From Slackia exigua ATCC 700122 (GTDB taxonomy: Bacteria > Actinomycetota > Coriobacteriia > Coriobacteriales > Eggerthellaceae): a DNA stretch of 64,000 bases. Positions 42,875 through 51,701 of the stretch are shown in pieces. The notes beneath the pieces are model-generated. The model had not been told where the DNA came from and did not search any database. It worked only from the letters and a program-made list of their open reading frames with translations. The stretch covers positions 20,657 to 84,656 of the forward strand of contig NZ_GG700630.1 in the NCBI RefSeq assembly GCF_000162875.1. Direction: 5' to 3'. The stretch's first letter is position 1; each line of letters starts with the position of its first letter. Made by a program: the position numbers and the translations under genes.

Positions 42875-42903
42875 ATTCTACCGTTTCGAGTCGTACGGCT
42901 CAA
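42875..42903 (-). promoter_or_regulatory. Promoter of tRNA-Pro
   Basis: On the minus strand a -35 TTGAGC (42903-42898), 17-base spacer and -10 TAGAAT (42880-42875), 36 bases ahead of the mature tRNA end. Confidence 0.7.
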
Positions 42904-43062
42904 GACCGATTTTCAAAACCAGCACAAGTCGAGCTTCGAGCCGGCTCGCAGGTCCGCACGTCGCTAATCGTAGGGACCTTTGGCGTAAAGCCTCCATTCC
43001 CGTGCAGATGCGAGGCCGGCAGGCATGTCGGCGGTATCGACCGATCCTCGGCCACGGTACCC

Positions 43063-44784
43063 TTATATATCCCATGCGAGCTGGTCGGTGTGCAGCCATG
43101 CCTCAGCCGTCGGCGAAAGGGGCTCGCCGATCCAGTCGGCGTAGAGCTTCTGCACATCCGGGTTCTCGTGCGACATGCGCAGCACATCCGCTCCGTCCAG
43201 CGCGTTCAGGACTGCAGCGCGTTCCTTCGCGAGTTCCTGATTGAAGGCGATCGGTTGCCCGCCGCCTCCGACGCAGCCGCCCGGGCAGGCCATGACCTCG
43301 ACGAAGTCGAACTCGACCTCGTCGGCCGCCAAAGCGTCGAGCAGCTTCGAGGCGTTTTCGAGCCCGCTTGCGATCGCGATGCGCACCTCCATGCCGCCGA
43401 CATCGAGCGTCTTGGATGTCCAAGGCTCCTCGGGCGTCGCTGCGGTGCAGTCGGTCGCTTCGATCGGCAATGTCGTTCCCGTTATCAGGTAGGCCGCCGT
43501 GCGCAACGCCGCCTCCATCACGCCGCCCGTGCGCCCGAAGATCGTGCCCGCGCCCGTCGACGTGCCGAGAGGATGGTCGAACCCCTCTTCGGGCAGCGAC
43601 GCGCAGTCGATGCTGAACATGCGCAGCATGCGGTCGAATTCGCGCACGGTCAGGACGGCATCCACGTCGGTTCCGCCCTCGGTCGAAAGCTGCGGCACGC
43701 CGGCCTCGTACTTCTTGGCGACGCACGGCATGATGGAGATGGTGAACAGCTTCCGCCCTTCGGCTTCCGCCTGCTCGCGAAGCGTGTTCTTGATCGTGGC
43801 GCCCAGCATCTGATGAGGCGATTTCGACGTGGACAGCTGCGGGGCGAAGTCGGGATAGTGCTGGAGGGCGAAGCGCACCCAGCCTGGGCAGCACGATGTG
43901 AACATCGGGCGCTTCTTGCCCGCCTTCACGTATTCGACGAATTCGCTCGCCTCTTCCATGATGGTGAGGTCGGCGCCGAAGTCGGTGTCGAAGACGCGGT
44001 CGAATCCGAGGCGGCGCGCGGCGGCCGCCATGCGGCCCTGCGTCGCGAGCGTGCGATCAAGCCCGACGCCTTCTCCCCAGCTCGTGCGTACGGCAGGCGC
44101 GATTTGCACCACCGTTTCGACGGTCGGGTCCATGAGCGCTTCCATGACGCGGTGGATGTCGGCGCGCGCCGTGAGCGCTCCGGTGGGGCAGTGCGTGATG
44201 CACTGGCCGCACAGCGAGCAGCCGGCATCTGCGATAGGAAGGCCCTCGCGCACCGTGACCTTCATATGCGGGCCTGTGCCCGTGAAATCCCATACGGCGC
44301 AATGCTGGTTCTTTTCGCAGACGGACACGCAACGCATGCATTTGATGCACTTGGACGAATCGCGGCGCAGCGGGAAATCGTGGTCCCAGTCGCCGGCCTT
44401 CGTCTGGTTCGAAGGGAAGGGGAGGTTCCACGCTCCCAAATCGCGCGATATCTGCTGCAGCGCGCAGGTGTCGGCGCGCAGGCAGCTCGTGCATTCGCTG
44501 CGATGCTCGGACAGGATCATCTTCACATTGCTGCGGCGCGCGGTGACGACTTCGGGCGTGTTCGTGCGTACCTCCATGCCTTCGGCGACCGGGGTGGTGC
44601 ACGAGGCAGGGAAGCGGTCTTCTCCTTCGACTTTCACGACGCAGACGCGGCAGGCGCCTATTTCGTTCAATCCCTTGAGCTCGCAGAGCGTCGGGATGGT
44701 GATGCCGGCTTCTCGCGCGGCGTTCAAGATGGTGGTTCCTTCGGGGACGCTGACGGGCGTGCCGTCGATCGTGAGCCTTACCAT
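43063..44784 (-). CDS. [FeFe] hydrogenase catalytic subunit (HndD/NuoG-like N-terminus)
   Basis: Soluble hydrogenase that interconverts H2 with protons and electrons. The 573-aa product carries in order a [2Fe-2S] ferredoxin domain (CELKGLNEIGACRVC), a His-Cys [4Fe-4S] motif (HRSECTSCLRADTC), two [4Fe-4S] ferredoxin motifs (CIKCMRC, CSLCGQCITHCP) and the H-cluster domain. The latter has all three signatures: TSCCPGW, MPCVAKKYE and EVMACPGGCVGGGGQP. The ATG at 44784 overlaps the upstream flavoprotein stop. The partner is a GltD-type flavoprotein rather than NuoE/NuoF subunits, resembling the glutamate-synthase-linked group A2. Confidence 0.95.
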   Translation of the reverse strand: MVRLTIDGTPVSVPEGTTILNAAREAGITIPTLCELKGLNEIGACRVCVVKVEGEDRFPASCTTPVAEGMEVRTNTPEVVTARRSNVKMILSEHRSECTSCLRADTCALQQISRDLGAWNLPFPSNQTKAGDWDHDFPLRRDSSKCIKCMRCVSVCEKNQHCAVWDFTGTGPHMKVTVREGLPIADAGCSLCGQCITHCPTGALTARADIHRVMEALMDPTVETVVQIAPAVRTSWGEGVGLDRTLATQGRMAAAARRLGFDRVFDTDFGADLTIMEEASEFVEYVKAGKKRPMFTSCCPGWVRFALQHYPDFAPQLSTSKSPHQMLGATIKNTLREQAEAEGRKLFTISIMPCVAKKYEAGVPQLSTEGGTDVDAVLTVREFDRMLRMFSIDCASLPEEGFDHPLGTSTGAGTIFGRTGGVMEAALRTAAYLITGTTLPIEATDCTAATPEEPWTSKTLDVGGMEVRIAIASGLENASKLLDALAADEVEFDFVEVMACPGGCVGGGGQPIAFNQELAKERAAVLNALDGADVLRMSHENPDVQKLYADWIGEPLSPTAEAWLHTDQLAWDI

Positions 44785-46604
44785 TTGACGGGCCTCCCTC
44801 CGCGCAGCGTTCCCATGCCGTAGTGATCGCAGCGCAGACAGCGGCTGCATTCCTGCTCGGCTTCCTCATCGCGCAGGGGTATCTCGACGCCGTCGAAATC
44901 GTGCGCGCGATCGAAGACCGAACGCTCCCGGATGTTCACGCGCCCGCAGGCAAGCTTGGAATCGAATGATACGGGCGGGATCTCCACCTCGTCGTAGACG
45001 TCGTGGTGGAAGCCGAGGAAGGCATCGATATTCGCCGCGACGGCCTTGCCTGCATCGATGGCGCGGATGACCGTCGAAGGACCGGTTTCGCAGTCGCCGC
45101 CGACGAATACCTTGTCCATGCCGACGGCGCGTCCGTGTTCGTCGGCCTGAAAGTGGCCGCGTTCCGCAGGCAATCCCTTGGAGGTGAAGTACTCGTATTC
45201 GATGACCTGCCCGATCGCCTCGATCAAAAAGTCGCATTCGAATGCGGTCTCCTCGGCGCTCGTCGGCTTGGCACCGGGACGTCCGCCCCGATAGAGGCCG
45301 GGCATCTGCGGTTGGACGACGAGGCGGATAGGCTTGTCGGTGCCGGCGTCCACGCGCACGGGCGACATGAGCTCGACGATCTCGCATCCTTCCTCGACGG
45401 CGGCGTTCACTTCTTCGGGAAGCGCCGTCATGTCCTTCTTGCGGCGGCGATAGACGCAGCGCACGCTGGCGGCGCCCAGACGCTTGGCCGTGCGCGTCGC
45501 ATCCATGGCCACGTTGCCGCCGCCCACGATGACGACGTCTTTGCCGGCCATGTCTATGGGGCGGCCGGACGACGAGCGATGCAGGAACTGCACGGCCGAG
45601 AAAACCCCTTCGCGCGTGGCGTAGTCGATACCGAGGTCGCGGAAGTGGTGCGCGCCGATGGCGACGAACACGCAGTCGTGCGATCCTTCCACTTCTTCCC
45701 ATGTGACGGTCACACCGACCTTGGTGTTGTAACGGACTTCCACGCCGAGCGACAGGATCGCGTCGATATCGTAGTCCAGATTCTCGGCGGGCAGGCGGTA
45801 GCGCGGGATGCCGTAGTACATCATGCCGCCCAAGTGGTCGTTCTGCTCGAACACCGTGACGTCATGGCCCATGAGCGCCAGGTAGTATGCTGCCGAAAGG
45901 CCGCTCGGGCCGCCGCCGATGATGGCGACGCGCTTGCCGGTGGCAGGCGCCTTCGCCGGAGCGGGCACGAATCCTGCCGTCAACACCGCGTGCTGTTTGA
46001 TGGCGCGGATGTTGATGGGCGCATCGATCATGCCGCGACGGCAGGTGGCTTCGCACGGATGCTCGCACACGAATGCGCAGGCGCTCGGGAAGGGATTGTC
46101 GTTGCGGATGACGCGCACGGCATCCGCATAGCGCCCGGCGCGCACCAGGTCGATGTAGGCCGGGATGTCGATATGCGTGGGACAGCCCTTGACGCAAGGC
46201 ACCGATGTGAAACGCTGCTGGCAGATGCCGCGCTCGAGGTGCGATTCGGCATCTTCCTTGATGAGGTCGGCGAAGGCGAGACCGATCCGTCCGGCTTGAA
46301 AGCCGATCGCGCAGTCGGATGTCGTGTAGAGGGCCTGGCAGGTGTCCATCAGGCGATCGACGATGCCTTCGCCCCCTTTGCCTTCGAGGATGTTTTCCAG
46401 ATCGTCGGTCAGCCGGCGGAGCCCGATGCGGCAGGGCGTGCACTTGCCGCAGCTCTGCGATGCGCAGAGGCTGAAGAAGCCTGCGGCGGCCTCTATAGGA
46501 CAGTTGGCGTTGCCTGAGACGTTGAGCCTGCGGATGGCCGAATCGGTGATGACGCGGCTTTCGCGATCGGCGTCCGTAGGCGCGAAGATTGCGAGTCTGC
46601 TCAT
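44778..46604 (-). CDS. NuoF-type iron-sulfur domain fused to GltD-type NAD(P)H flavoprotein
   Basis: Likely electron-transfer partner of the [FeFe] hydrogenase. The 608-aa product starts with the C-terminal [4Fe-4S] domain of NuoF-like proteins (SCGKCTPCRIG, about residues 51-61). A GltD-type dihydropyrimidine-dehydrogenase helical domain with CVKGCP, CAFVCEHPCEATC follows (about 135-190). Then come an FAD Rossmann motif (AIIGGGPSGLSAAYY, about 224) and an NAD(P) motif (VIVGGGNVAMDATR). The C-terminus has another Cys set (CSRCLRCDHYG). The FMN/NADH domain of real NuoF is missing, so NAD(P)H would react at the GltD-type site. Probably NADPH- or NADH-linked hydrogen metabolism. Confidence 0.9.
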   Translation of the reverse strand: MSRLAIFAPTDADRESRVITDSAIRRLNVSGNANCPIEAAAGFFSLCASQSCGKCTPCRIGLRRLTDDLENILEGKGGEGIVDRLMDTCQALYTTSDCAIGFQAGRIGLAFADLIKEDAESHLERGICQQRFTSVPCVKGCPTHIDIPAYIDLVRAGRYADAVRVIRNDNPFPSACAFVCEHPCEATCRRGMIDAPINIRAIKQHAVLTAGFVPAPAKAPATGKRVAIIGGGPSGLSAAYYLALMGHDVTVFEQNDHLGGMMYYGIPRYRLPAENLDYDIDAILSLGVEVRYNTKVGVTVTWEEVEGSHDCVFVAIGAHHFRDLGIDYATREGVFSAVQFLHRSSSGRPIDMAGKDVVIVGGGNVAMDATRTAKRLGAASVRCVYRRRKKDMTALPEEVNAAVEEGCEIVELMSPVRVDAGTDKPIRLVVQPQMPGLYRGGRPGAKPTSAEETAFECDFLIEAIGQVIEYEYFTSKGLPAERGHFQADEHGRAVGMDKVFVGGDCETGPSTVIRAIDAGKAVAANIDAFLGFHHDVYDEVEIPPVSFDSKLACGRVNIRERSVFDRAHDFDGVEIPLRDEEAEQECSRCLRCDHYGMGTLRGGRPVKW

Positions 46605-46753
46605 GATCCCCCTTGGTCATGGTGTGGTCGCTATCCGTCGCATGATACGCGAACAGCGTACGTCCGCGTAACGCGATGCGCTTTGATACGTATTTTTAAC
46701 GGGGGATGGTCGGACGCGATGCGAATGCGCATATTCGCACGGGCGCATGAAAA

Positions 46754-46779
46754 GAGGCGCCGCTGCGATGCGGCGCCTC
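46754..46779 (-). terminator. Intrinsic terminator of the DUF5692-type gene
   Basis: A perfect 10-bp GC stem (46754-46763/46770-46779) with a 6-base loop. On the minus strand it is followed by TTTT. It lies 61 bases after the stop at 46840. A second stem (around 46796-46830) lies between. Confidence 0.8.
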
Positions 46780-46839
46780 TCGGAGCGGTTCTTCGCGCAC
46801 GACTCCGGATGAAGGTCCGGCGATCGTGCGCGCGAGTCC

Positions 46840-47886
46840 TTAGGCTGCGGGCAGCTCGCCTTCGGCGATGCGCTCGAGGGCCTGGTTGTGATCGCGGGTA
46901 CCGGTGAAGACCTCATGCTTGTAGGGGTTCACGCCGAGCTTCTTGGCGCGGTAGGCGATGTAGGCGATGGCCGCGATGTTGGCGATCAGGGCGATCACGG
47001 ACACGGTGGTGTTGGTGGACGTGCTGAGCGTCGACTGGACGGCGAAGACGCTGTCGAAGCCGAGCTCGGGGAAGGAATCCTGGAACTGCGGGAACACCTG
47101 GGCGAACATGCACCAGATGGCAAGCGTGTTGGCGCGGTTCTGGATCCAGCCGCCCTTGTTCCAGAGCGCATTGGCGACGGTAGGGGCGAGCAGCAGCGCC
47201 AAGCCGCAGTACCACGCGTGGTTGGGCAGGCAGTTGTAGGTGTAGCAGAAGTTCCACAAATCGTAGGAGATGATGAAGACCCACGTCATGTCGGCCCAGA
47301 TCATGTCATCCTTCTTCTTGGACGTGTAGACGGCCCACCAGCCGGTCATGCAGAAGATGTTGATGAGGCCGGCGACGCCGTTGAAGACGTTATGCCAGCC
47401 GCAGAGCTGGGTGGCATGCTCGGAGGTCACCCAGGCGGCCGAACCGTTGTCGAGCAGGAAGTAATCGCCGGAGAAGTAATGGGCGGCGCTCTCGAAGTCG
47501 GACACGACGGCGATCAGGATGTTGATGGCCACGATGACGAACGGGAAGGCCTTGAACCAGGTCGCTTTGCCCAAGCGCCCCCAATGGTACTTGATGATCA
47601 TGAAGCCGATGCAGCCGGTCAGCGCCGCATAGACTTTGGCGTAGTGGAACCAGCCGTTCTGGAAGAGCACCGTCGGGTTGTTGACGGCCCATTCGGCTCC
47701 GCCCGCTGCTCCCACCGTGACGGCGATGCAGTAAATCGTCATCGCGATCGGCAGCGCCACGAACATGATGATTCCGCCGGTCTTGGAACGACGGGCGAAT
47801 TCATTCAAGAGGATAAGGCCGATGAACACGATGGCCCATCCGATCCATTGGAATATGGCGTTGTCGCCATACACTTGGAACAGCAT
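46840..47886 (-). CDS. Multi-pass membrane protein (DUF5692-like)
   Basis: 348-aa integral-membrane protein with eight to nine hydrophobic segments, rich in Trp and Tyr (for example YDLWNFCYTYNCLPNHAWYCGL). It appears to match the uncharacterised DUF5692 family found in gut anaerobes; this is recognition from memory, not a search. The start at 47886 follows GGAGG by about six bases. It lies behind a TetR regulator with a 133-base gap in the same direction, the usual arrangement of a TetR-controlled transporter or membrane enzyme. Substrate unknown. Confidence 0.75.
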   Translation of the reverse strand: MLFQVYGDNAIFQWIGWAIVFIGLILLNEFARRSKTGGIIMFVALPIAMTIYCIAVTVGAAGGAEWAVNNPTVLFQNGWFHYAKVYAALTGCIGFMIIKYHWGRLGKATWFKAFPFVIVAINILIAVVSDFESAAHYFSGDYFLLDNGSAAWVTSEHATQLCGWHNVFNGVAGLINIFCMTGWWAVYTSKKKDDMIWADMTWVFIISYDLWNFCYTYNCLPNHAWYCGLALLLAPTVANALWNKGGWIQNRANTLAIWCMFAQVFPQFQDSFPELGFDSVFAVQSTLSTSTNTTVSVIALIANIAAIAYIAYRAKKLGVNPYKHEVFTGTRDHNQALERIAEGELPAA

Positions 47887-48019
47887 AGCTGTCCTCCCTT
47901 CTGTTCTCATCCGCCTCCCAAGCGGATGCATCCTCGTCTCCATGCCGCCGAGGCCCTTCGGCTTCGGAGCATCTCCCCTTCGCGCCCGCGCCCCTGCGAG
48001 CGGGACGGCGGTTTCAGCT

Positions 48020-48667
48020 TTAGTTCTTCTGACCGGCTTCGGCCGCGCCTTCAAGCATGTAGCTTCCGTCCAGGTCGAGATGAAGCGTCTGGGCCACCAG
48101 GCATTCAAGCACCTCGTCATCGGCATCGGGATGGTGACGGATGTAGCCGATCATCCCGACGATGAGCATGTAGAAGGTGTCGTAGATATGGTCGATGCGG
48201 ACATGATGGAACCGCCCGTATTCGATCGCGGTGGTCTCGGTGACATAGCGTGCGACGGCTTCGGCCGTGCGCGAGAGGAAGTCAAGATAGAGAGCGGCGT
48301 TCTCCTTATTGGTGAGCGCGTGGCGGAACGCGTCTTTGTCGAAGATCGCGCGTCGCATGAGGGTGATGCAATCGTGGAGCGCGCTCTGCACGTCGTAGCG
48401 GGTGCGGGATTCGTTCCAATGTTCGACGAGCTCGATGAAGTCGTCCACATACGCGTCAAGGACAGCTTCGATGACGGCGTCCTTGTCGGCGAAGTAGTAA
48501 TAGAACAGCCCGCGGGCGACGCCGGATTCGCGCGCGATGTCCTTGACCGTGGTATGGGCAAGGCCGCGTTCTTCGAAGAGGCTGCGTGCGACTTCGACGA
48601 TCTGATGCCGGCGGTCGTAGCCGTTGCTGCGGGATGCGGCTGTCTCCTCGCGTCCGTCGACGGACAT
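48020..48667 (-). CDS. TetR/AcrR-family transcriptional regulator
   Basis: 215-aa regulator. The N-terminal HTH (about residues 17-63) reads QIVEVARSLFEERGLAHTTVKDIARESGVARGLFYYYFADKDAVIEAV, the TetR signature. The C-terminal ligand domain is all-helical with a His-rich pattern. The ATG at 48667 follows GAGGTGA. It probably controls the downstream DUF5692-like gene and itself. Confidence 0.93.
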   Translation of the reverse strand: MSVDGREETAASRSNGYDRRHQIVEVARSLFEERGLAHTTVKDIARESGVARGLFYYYFADKDAVIEAVLDAYVDDFIELVEHWNESRTRYDVQSALHDCITLMRRAIFDKDAFRHALTNKENAALYLDFLSRTAEAVARYVTETTAIEYGRFHHVRIDHIYDTFYMLIVGMIGYIRHHPDADDEVLECLVAQTLHLDLDGSYMLEGAAEAGQKN

Positions 48668-48745
48668 GCGGTTCACCTCGCTTCATACGTACGTCCTGAT
48701 GGCGTTTCCGTTTGATGCGAATATGGTAACTTTCAGGATATTCTA

Positions 48746-48776
48746 TGGTCAATGTACACATACCGAAAAATGACCA
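48746..48776. promoter_or_regulatory. Possible operator upstream of tetR
   Basis: TGGTCA (48746-48751) and TGACCA (48771-48776) are inverted repeats, 19 bases apart, about 80 bases ahead of the tetR start. The region is markedly AT-rich. Assignment to the TetR protein is inference. Confidence 0.35.
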
Positions 48777-48806
48777 ATGAGCAACGTTTTCATTTCAAAA
48801 ATGAAG

Positions 48807-48832
48807 AAAAGGCCTCCGCAGGGAAGCCTTTT
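48807..48832 (-). terminator. Terminator of the FAD-reductase gene
   Basis: On the minus strand AAAAGGC-T-TCC/GGA-G-GCCTTTT with loop CTGC, followed by TTCTTCATTTTT, 53 bases beyond the stop at 48885. Confidence 0.7.
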
Positions 48833-48884
48833 CCGATGAAGCGCCGCAAGGAGGGGTTCGGGCGCGCTTCTGGTGCGAAATGCG

Positions 48885-50603
48885 TTATTTACCGAGGTAT
48901 TCCGCAGCGCTCTTCATGGCGAGACGTCCGGAATTCATGGCCCAGGCAGCCTGGGAACCCGGTGCGAACTTCACGTCGTAGGAGTCGCCGTACAGGCCGC
49001 CTGCATCGGATCCGCCCGCGTAAAGGCCGGGAATCACGTCGCCGTCGTCGTTGAGCGCCTGGGCGAACTCGTTGACCTTTATGCCGCCGCAGGTGGTGTA
49101 GAAGCCATCGGCGACCTCGCAGAGCCAATAGGGACCCGACTCGACCGCGTGAAGGTACATGGCGCGCTTGCCGAATTCCGCATCGGCGGACGTGTCGTCG
49201 CCGTCGAGGACGGAAGCCGCTTCGCAGCATCCGTTGTATTCGTCGACGGTCGCCTGCACGGCGGCCGCGTCGAGGCCGACCTCCTTGCAAAGCGCGGCGA
49301 GGTCGTCGCCGACATGGCATCCCGAAGCCTTCTGCAGGTCTTCGCGGGCATTGGAAAGCGGCGTTCCGGGAATGCCGAAGGAGAAGCATTGCGCGTACGG
49401 GCCGTTCTGCTCCCATTCCTGCATATCCGCCTCGGTGAACAGGACGTAGGTCTTCTCCTGATTGCGCATGGCTATGCCGGCGCCCGCGAAGTCGTCGCGC
49501 CAGAGGTCTTCTTTGCAATAGCGCTTGCCGTTCTGGTTGATCCAGAGGGTGGGCTGCACGCCGGCGGTGTATGCATCGGTGGTCCAGGTCGCCGTGATCG
49601 CACCTAGGGTGACCGGTCCGCACCACATGACCGTGCCCAGACCTTCCGCCATGGCCGCGCCGGCGTCCTTGGCCATCTTGATGCCGTCGCCAGAACGGCA
49701 GTCCATGCCGAGTGCCTGGATGTTGACGTTCTTCGTCTCCGATACGGCATAGAGGAATTCGGAGTTGTTCGCGTATCCGCCGGATCCGATCATGACAACG
49801 GGCGCTTCGATCTTGATGACCTTGCCGTTCTTGTCGACGGCCAGGATGCCTGCCGCCTTGCCGTCTTCGATGATTATCTTGCGGGCATTGGTCTCGAAGT
49901 GGACCTCGACTCCCAGGCGATCGGCCTCTTCGCCGAACGTCTTCATGAAATAGCCGCCAGGGCTGGGACTGTCGCCCTTGTCGTAGACATGCCATATTTT
50001 AGGACCGGCGCCGATGTCGATGACCTCGGCGAATTTCTGCCCGTGTCCTTCCAGCCATTCGATGGTCTCGGCCGTTTGGCCGAAGAAGTTCTTGTACAGG
50101 CTGTGCTGCGGAATCCAGTGATGGAAATTCATGCAGGTGTTCATCGCGTTGTTCACATCATAGACGCGATCGGGGAAATAGGCGCCGGCGAACGTGGGCG
50201 GTTCATCGACCAGATAATGCGATTCGAGCGCCGTCATGCCTTCGGTTCCTATGAACGAACCGCCGTAACCCGCGAGGCGTTCGACGATGATAGGCTTAAG
50301 GCCGAGGTCGACAGCTTGGATGGCCGCTGCAAGTCCGGTGCCTCCTCCGCCGATGATTGCGACGTCGGCCGTGAGCGTTTCTTCGGGTTCGCCGACGGCT
50401 TCGAGTTCCCAGACCTTGTCCTCGGCGTTTGCGGCAGGTTTCGTCGCGCCGGTCTCTGCAGGTGCCGATTCGGTTGCGCCCGTCGAGGCTTTCGGCGCGC
50501 AGCCTGCAATCGCTCCGCTCAGACCTGCGGCGACGATGCCGGTTCCGACAAGGAAACTCCTACGGCTCAGGTTCGTGCGTACGTGCTCGCGCTTCGTCGT
50601 CAT
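48885..50603 (-). CDS. Tat-exported FAD-dependent reductase (fumarate/urocanate reductase family)
   Basis: Extracytoplasmic flavoprotein of the FAD_binding_2 family, which reduces double bonds of organic electron acceptors. The 572-aa product has a twin-arginine signal (LSRRSFLVG, about residues 12-20) followed by a lipobox-like AIAGC (Cys about 34). The FAD motif ADVAIIGGGGTGLAAAIQAVD follows (about 84). The end GLYAGGSDAGGLYGDSYDVKFAPGSQAAWAMNSGRLA is typical. No heme motif or FMN-attachment domain is visible. It is divergent from a LysR gene, the usual pattern in Eggerthellaceae, where many such reductases each have a dedicated regulator. Substrate unknown. Confidence 0.92.
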   Translation of the reverse strand: MTTKREHVRTNLSRRSFLVGTGIVAAGLSGAIAGCAPKASTGATESAPAETGATKPAANAEDKVWELEAVGEPEETLTADVAIIGGGGTGLAAAIQAVDLGLKPIIVERLAGYGGSFIGTEGMTALESHYLVDEPPTFAGAYFPDRVYDVNNAMNTCMNFHHWIPQHSLYKNFFGQTAETIEWLEGHGQKFAEVIDIGAGPKIWHVYDKGDSPSPGGYFMKTFGEEADRLGVEVHFETNARKIIIEDGKAAGILAVDKNGKVIKIEAPVVMIGSGGYANNSEFLYAVSETKNVNIQALGMDCRSGDGIKMAKDAGAAMAEGLGTVMWCGPVTLGAITATWTTDAYTAGVQPTLWINQNGKRYCKEDLWRDDFAGAGIAMRNQEKTYVLFTEADMQEWEQNGPYAQCFSFGIPGTPLSNAREDLQKASGCHVGDDLAALCKEVGLDAAAVQATVDEYNGCCEAASVLDGDDTSADAEFGKRAMYLHAVESGPYWLCEVADGFYTTCGGIKVNEFAQALNDDGDVIPGLYAGGSDAGGLYGDSYDVKFAPGSQAAWAMNSGRLAMKSAAEYLGK

Positions 50604-50662
50604 GACGATCTCCTCTCCATTCCGTTCCCTTCGAACTCCCTATACATACAAAGTACGTGCGG

Positions 50663-50687
50663 TATAGTTCCTAATCAATGAACTGTA
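50663..50687. promoter_or_regulatory. LysR-type operator between the reductase and lysR genes
   Basis: TATAGTTC (50663-50670), nine bases, GAACTGTA (50680-50687): an inverted repeat with 7 of 8 matches. It lies 60-95 bases ahead of both divergent starts, where an LTTR autoregulatory site is expected. A further AGTTC half follows at 50688-50692. Confidence 0.6.
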
Positions 50688-50757
50688 AGTTCTGCATTGA
50701 AACGAAAGGTGAGTTCATATCGCATCGCGTGGTCGAGGTCTCGGCGGGGAGGCGCCT

Positions 50758-51672
50758 ATGAATACCGATCAGTTCAAGCACTTCGCCTTGGTTTACAAGC
50801 TTCGCAGCTTTGCCTTGGCTGCTTCTCAGGTTCCTATGTCGCCTCAGGGTCTCGCGAAATCCATTCGCAAGCTCGAGCAGGAATTCGATGTGGAGTTCTT
50901 CGAGGCCGATGCGTCGGGCGCCCGCGTCCCGACTGAATTCGGCGATCGCATGATGGATTTCGTCAACGAGGCAGAGCTTCAGCGTGTCCAGCTCGTTTGG
51001 GAATTCGATCGAATTCGCGCCAGAAGGCAGAAGCGCGTGCGCGTTGCGTCCTGCCTAGGAATATCCGGGTTCATCGGCCTGCGGTTGAAAGAGGCTTTCG
51101 AAGCACGGAACCCCGATGTGCGCATAGATCTTATCGAGCTCAGCGACGATGCCTGCGACGAGGCCATCTCGCTCGGACGCGTCGATCTCGGCTTCACGCT
51201 CGCGCCGTTCGACGGGAGGCTTGCGAACGTTCCTTTGTTCACGGAGCCGTTCTATCTATGGATCAACGTGAAGGATCCACGTTCCAAGAAGGAGTGCGTG
51301 ACCATGTGCGATCTGGATGGGGCATGCGTTTCGTCGTTCGGGGATGGGATCAAGTGCGACGCGGTTTTGAGGAAGAGACTTGCAGAGGCGGGCTCTGCGC
51401 CGACGTTCTTCAATTCGCCCGAGGTGTATTGGCACTACGAGAACGCTTTGCTGAATCGATCGATCGGGCTGACCGTCCAGCATTTCGTGGCTCTGAAGGC
51501 GTTTTGCGCCAGCGACGAGGTCCGTGCCGTGCCGCTCGATGACCTGAACTGGTCGATCGGCTTGTCCTACATACCTTCCCACGTATTCGCCGAACATGAG
51601 GCCCGTTTCGTGGATTTCGTGACGACGCATGCAGAAGCCATGGCGATCGAAGCGCGCATGCCGGGGTGCTGA
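50758..51672 (+). CDS. LysR-family transcriptional regulator
   Basis: 304-aa LTTR. The N-terminal HTH (about residues 1-60, FALAASQVPMSPQGLAKSIRKLEQEFDVEFFEA) precedes an effector-binding domain (about 90-290). The ATG follows GGGGAGG. It is transcribed divergently from the Tat-exported FAD reductase, which it most likely regulates in response to that enzyme's substrate. It ends 29 bases from the convergent NUDIX gene. Confidence 0.94.
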   Translation: MNTDQFKHFALVYKLRSFALAASQVPMSPQGLAKSIRKLEQEFDVEFFEADASGARVPTEFGDRMMDFVNEAELQRVQLVWEFDRIRARRQKRVRVASCLGISGFIGLRLKEAFEARNPDVRIDLIELSDDACDEAISLGRVDLGFTLAPFDGRLANVPLFTEPFYLWINVKDPRSKKECVTMCDLDGACVSSFGDGIKCDAVLRKRLAEAGSAPTFFNSPEVYWHYENALLNRSIGLTVQHFVALKAFCASDEVRAVPLDDLNWSIGLSYIPSHVFAEHEARFVDFVTTHAEAMAIEARMPGC

Positions 51673-51701
51673 TGAAACGGAATGCGTAAAGGCCGTCGCG
51701 A

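Noticed and set aside
45003-46517. A 504-codon plus-strand frame opposite the GltD-type flavoprotein
   Set aside because: No domain or ribosome-binding site. The minus-strand gene has unmistakable FAD, NAD(P) and cysteine motifs.
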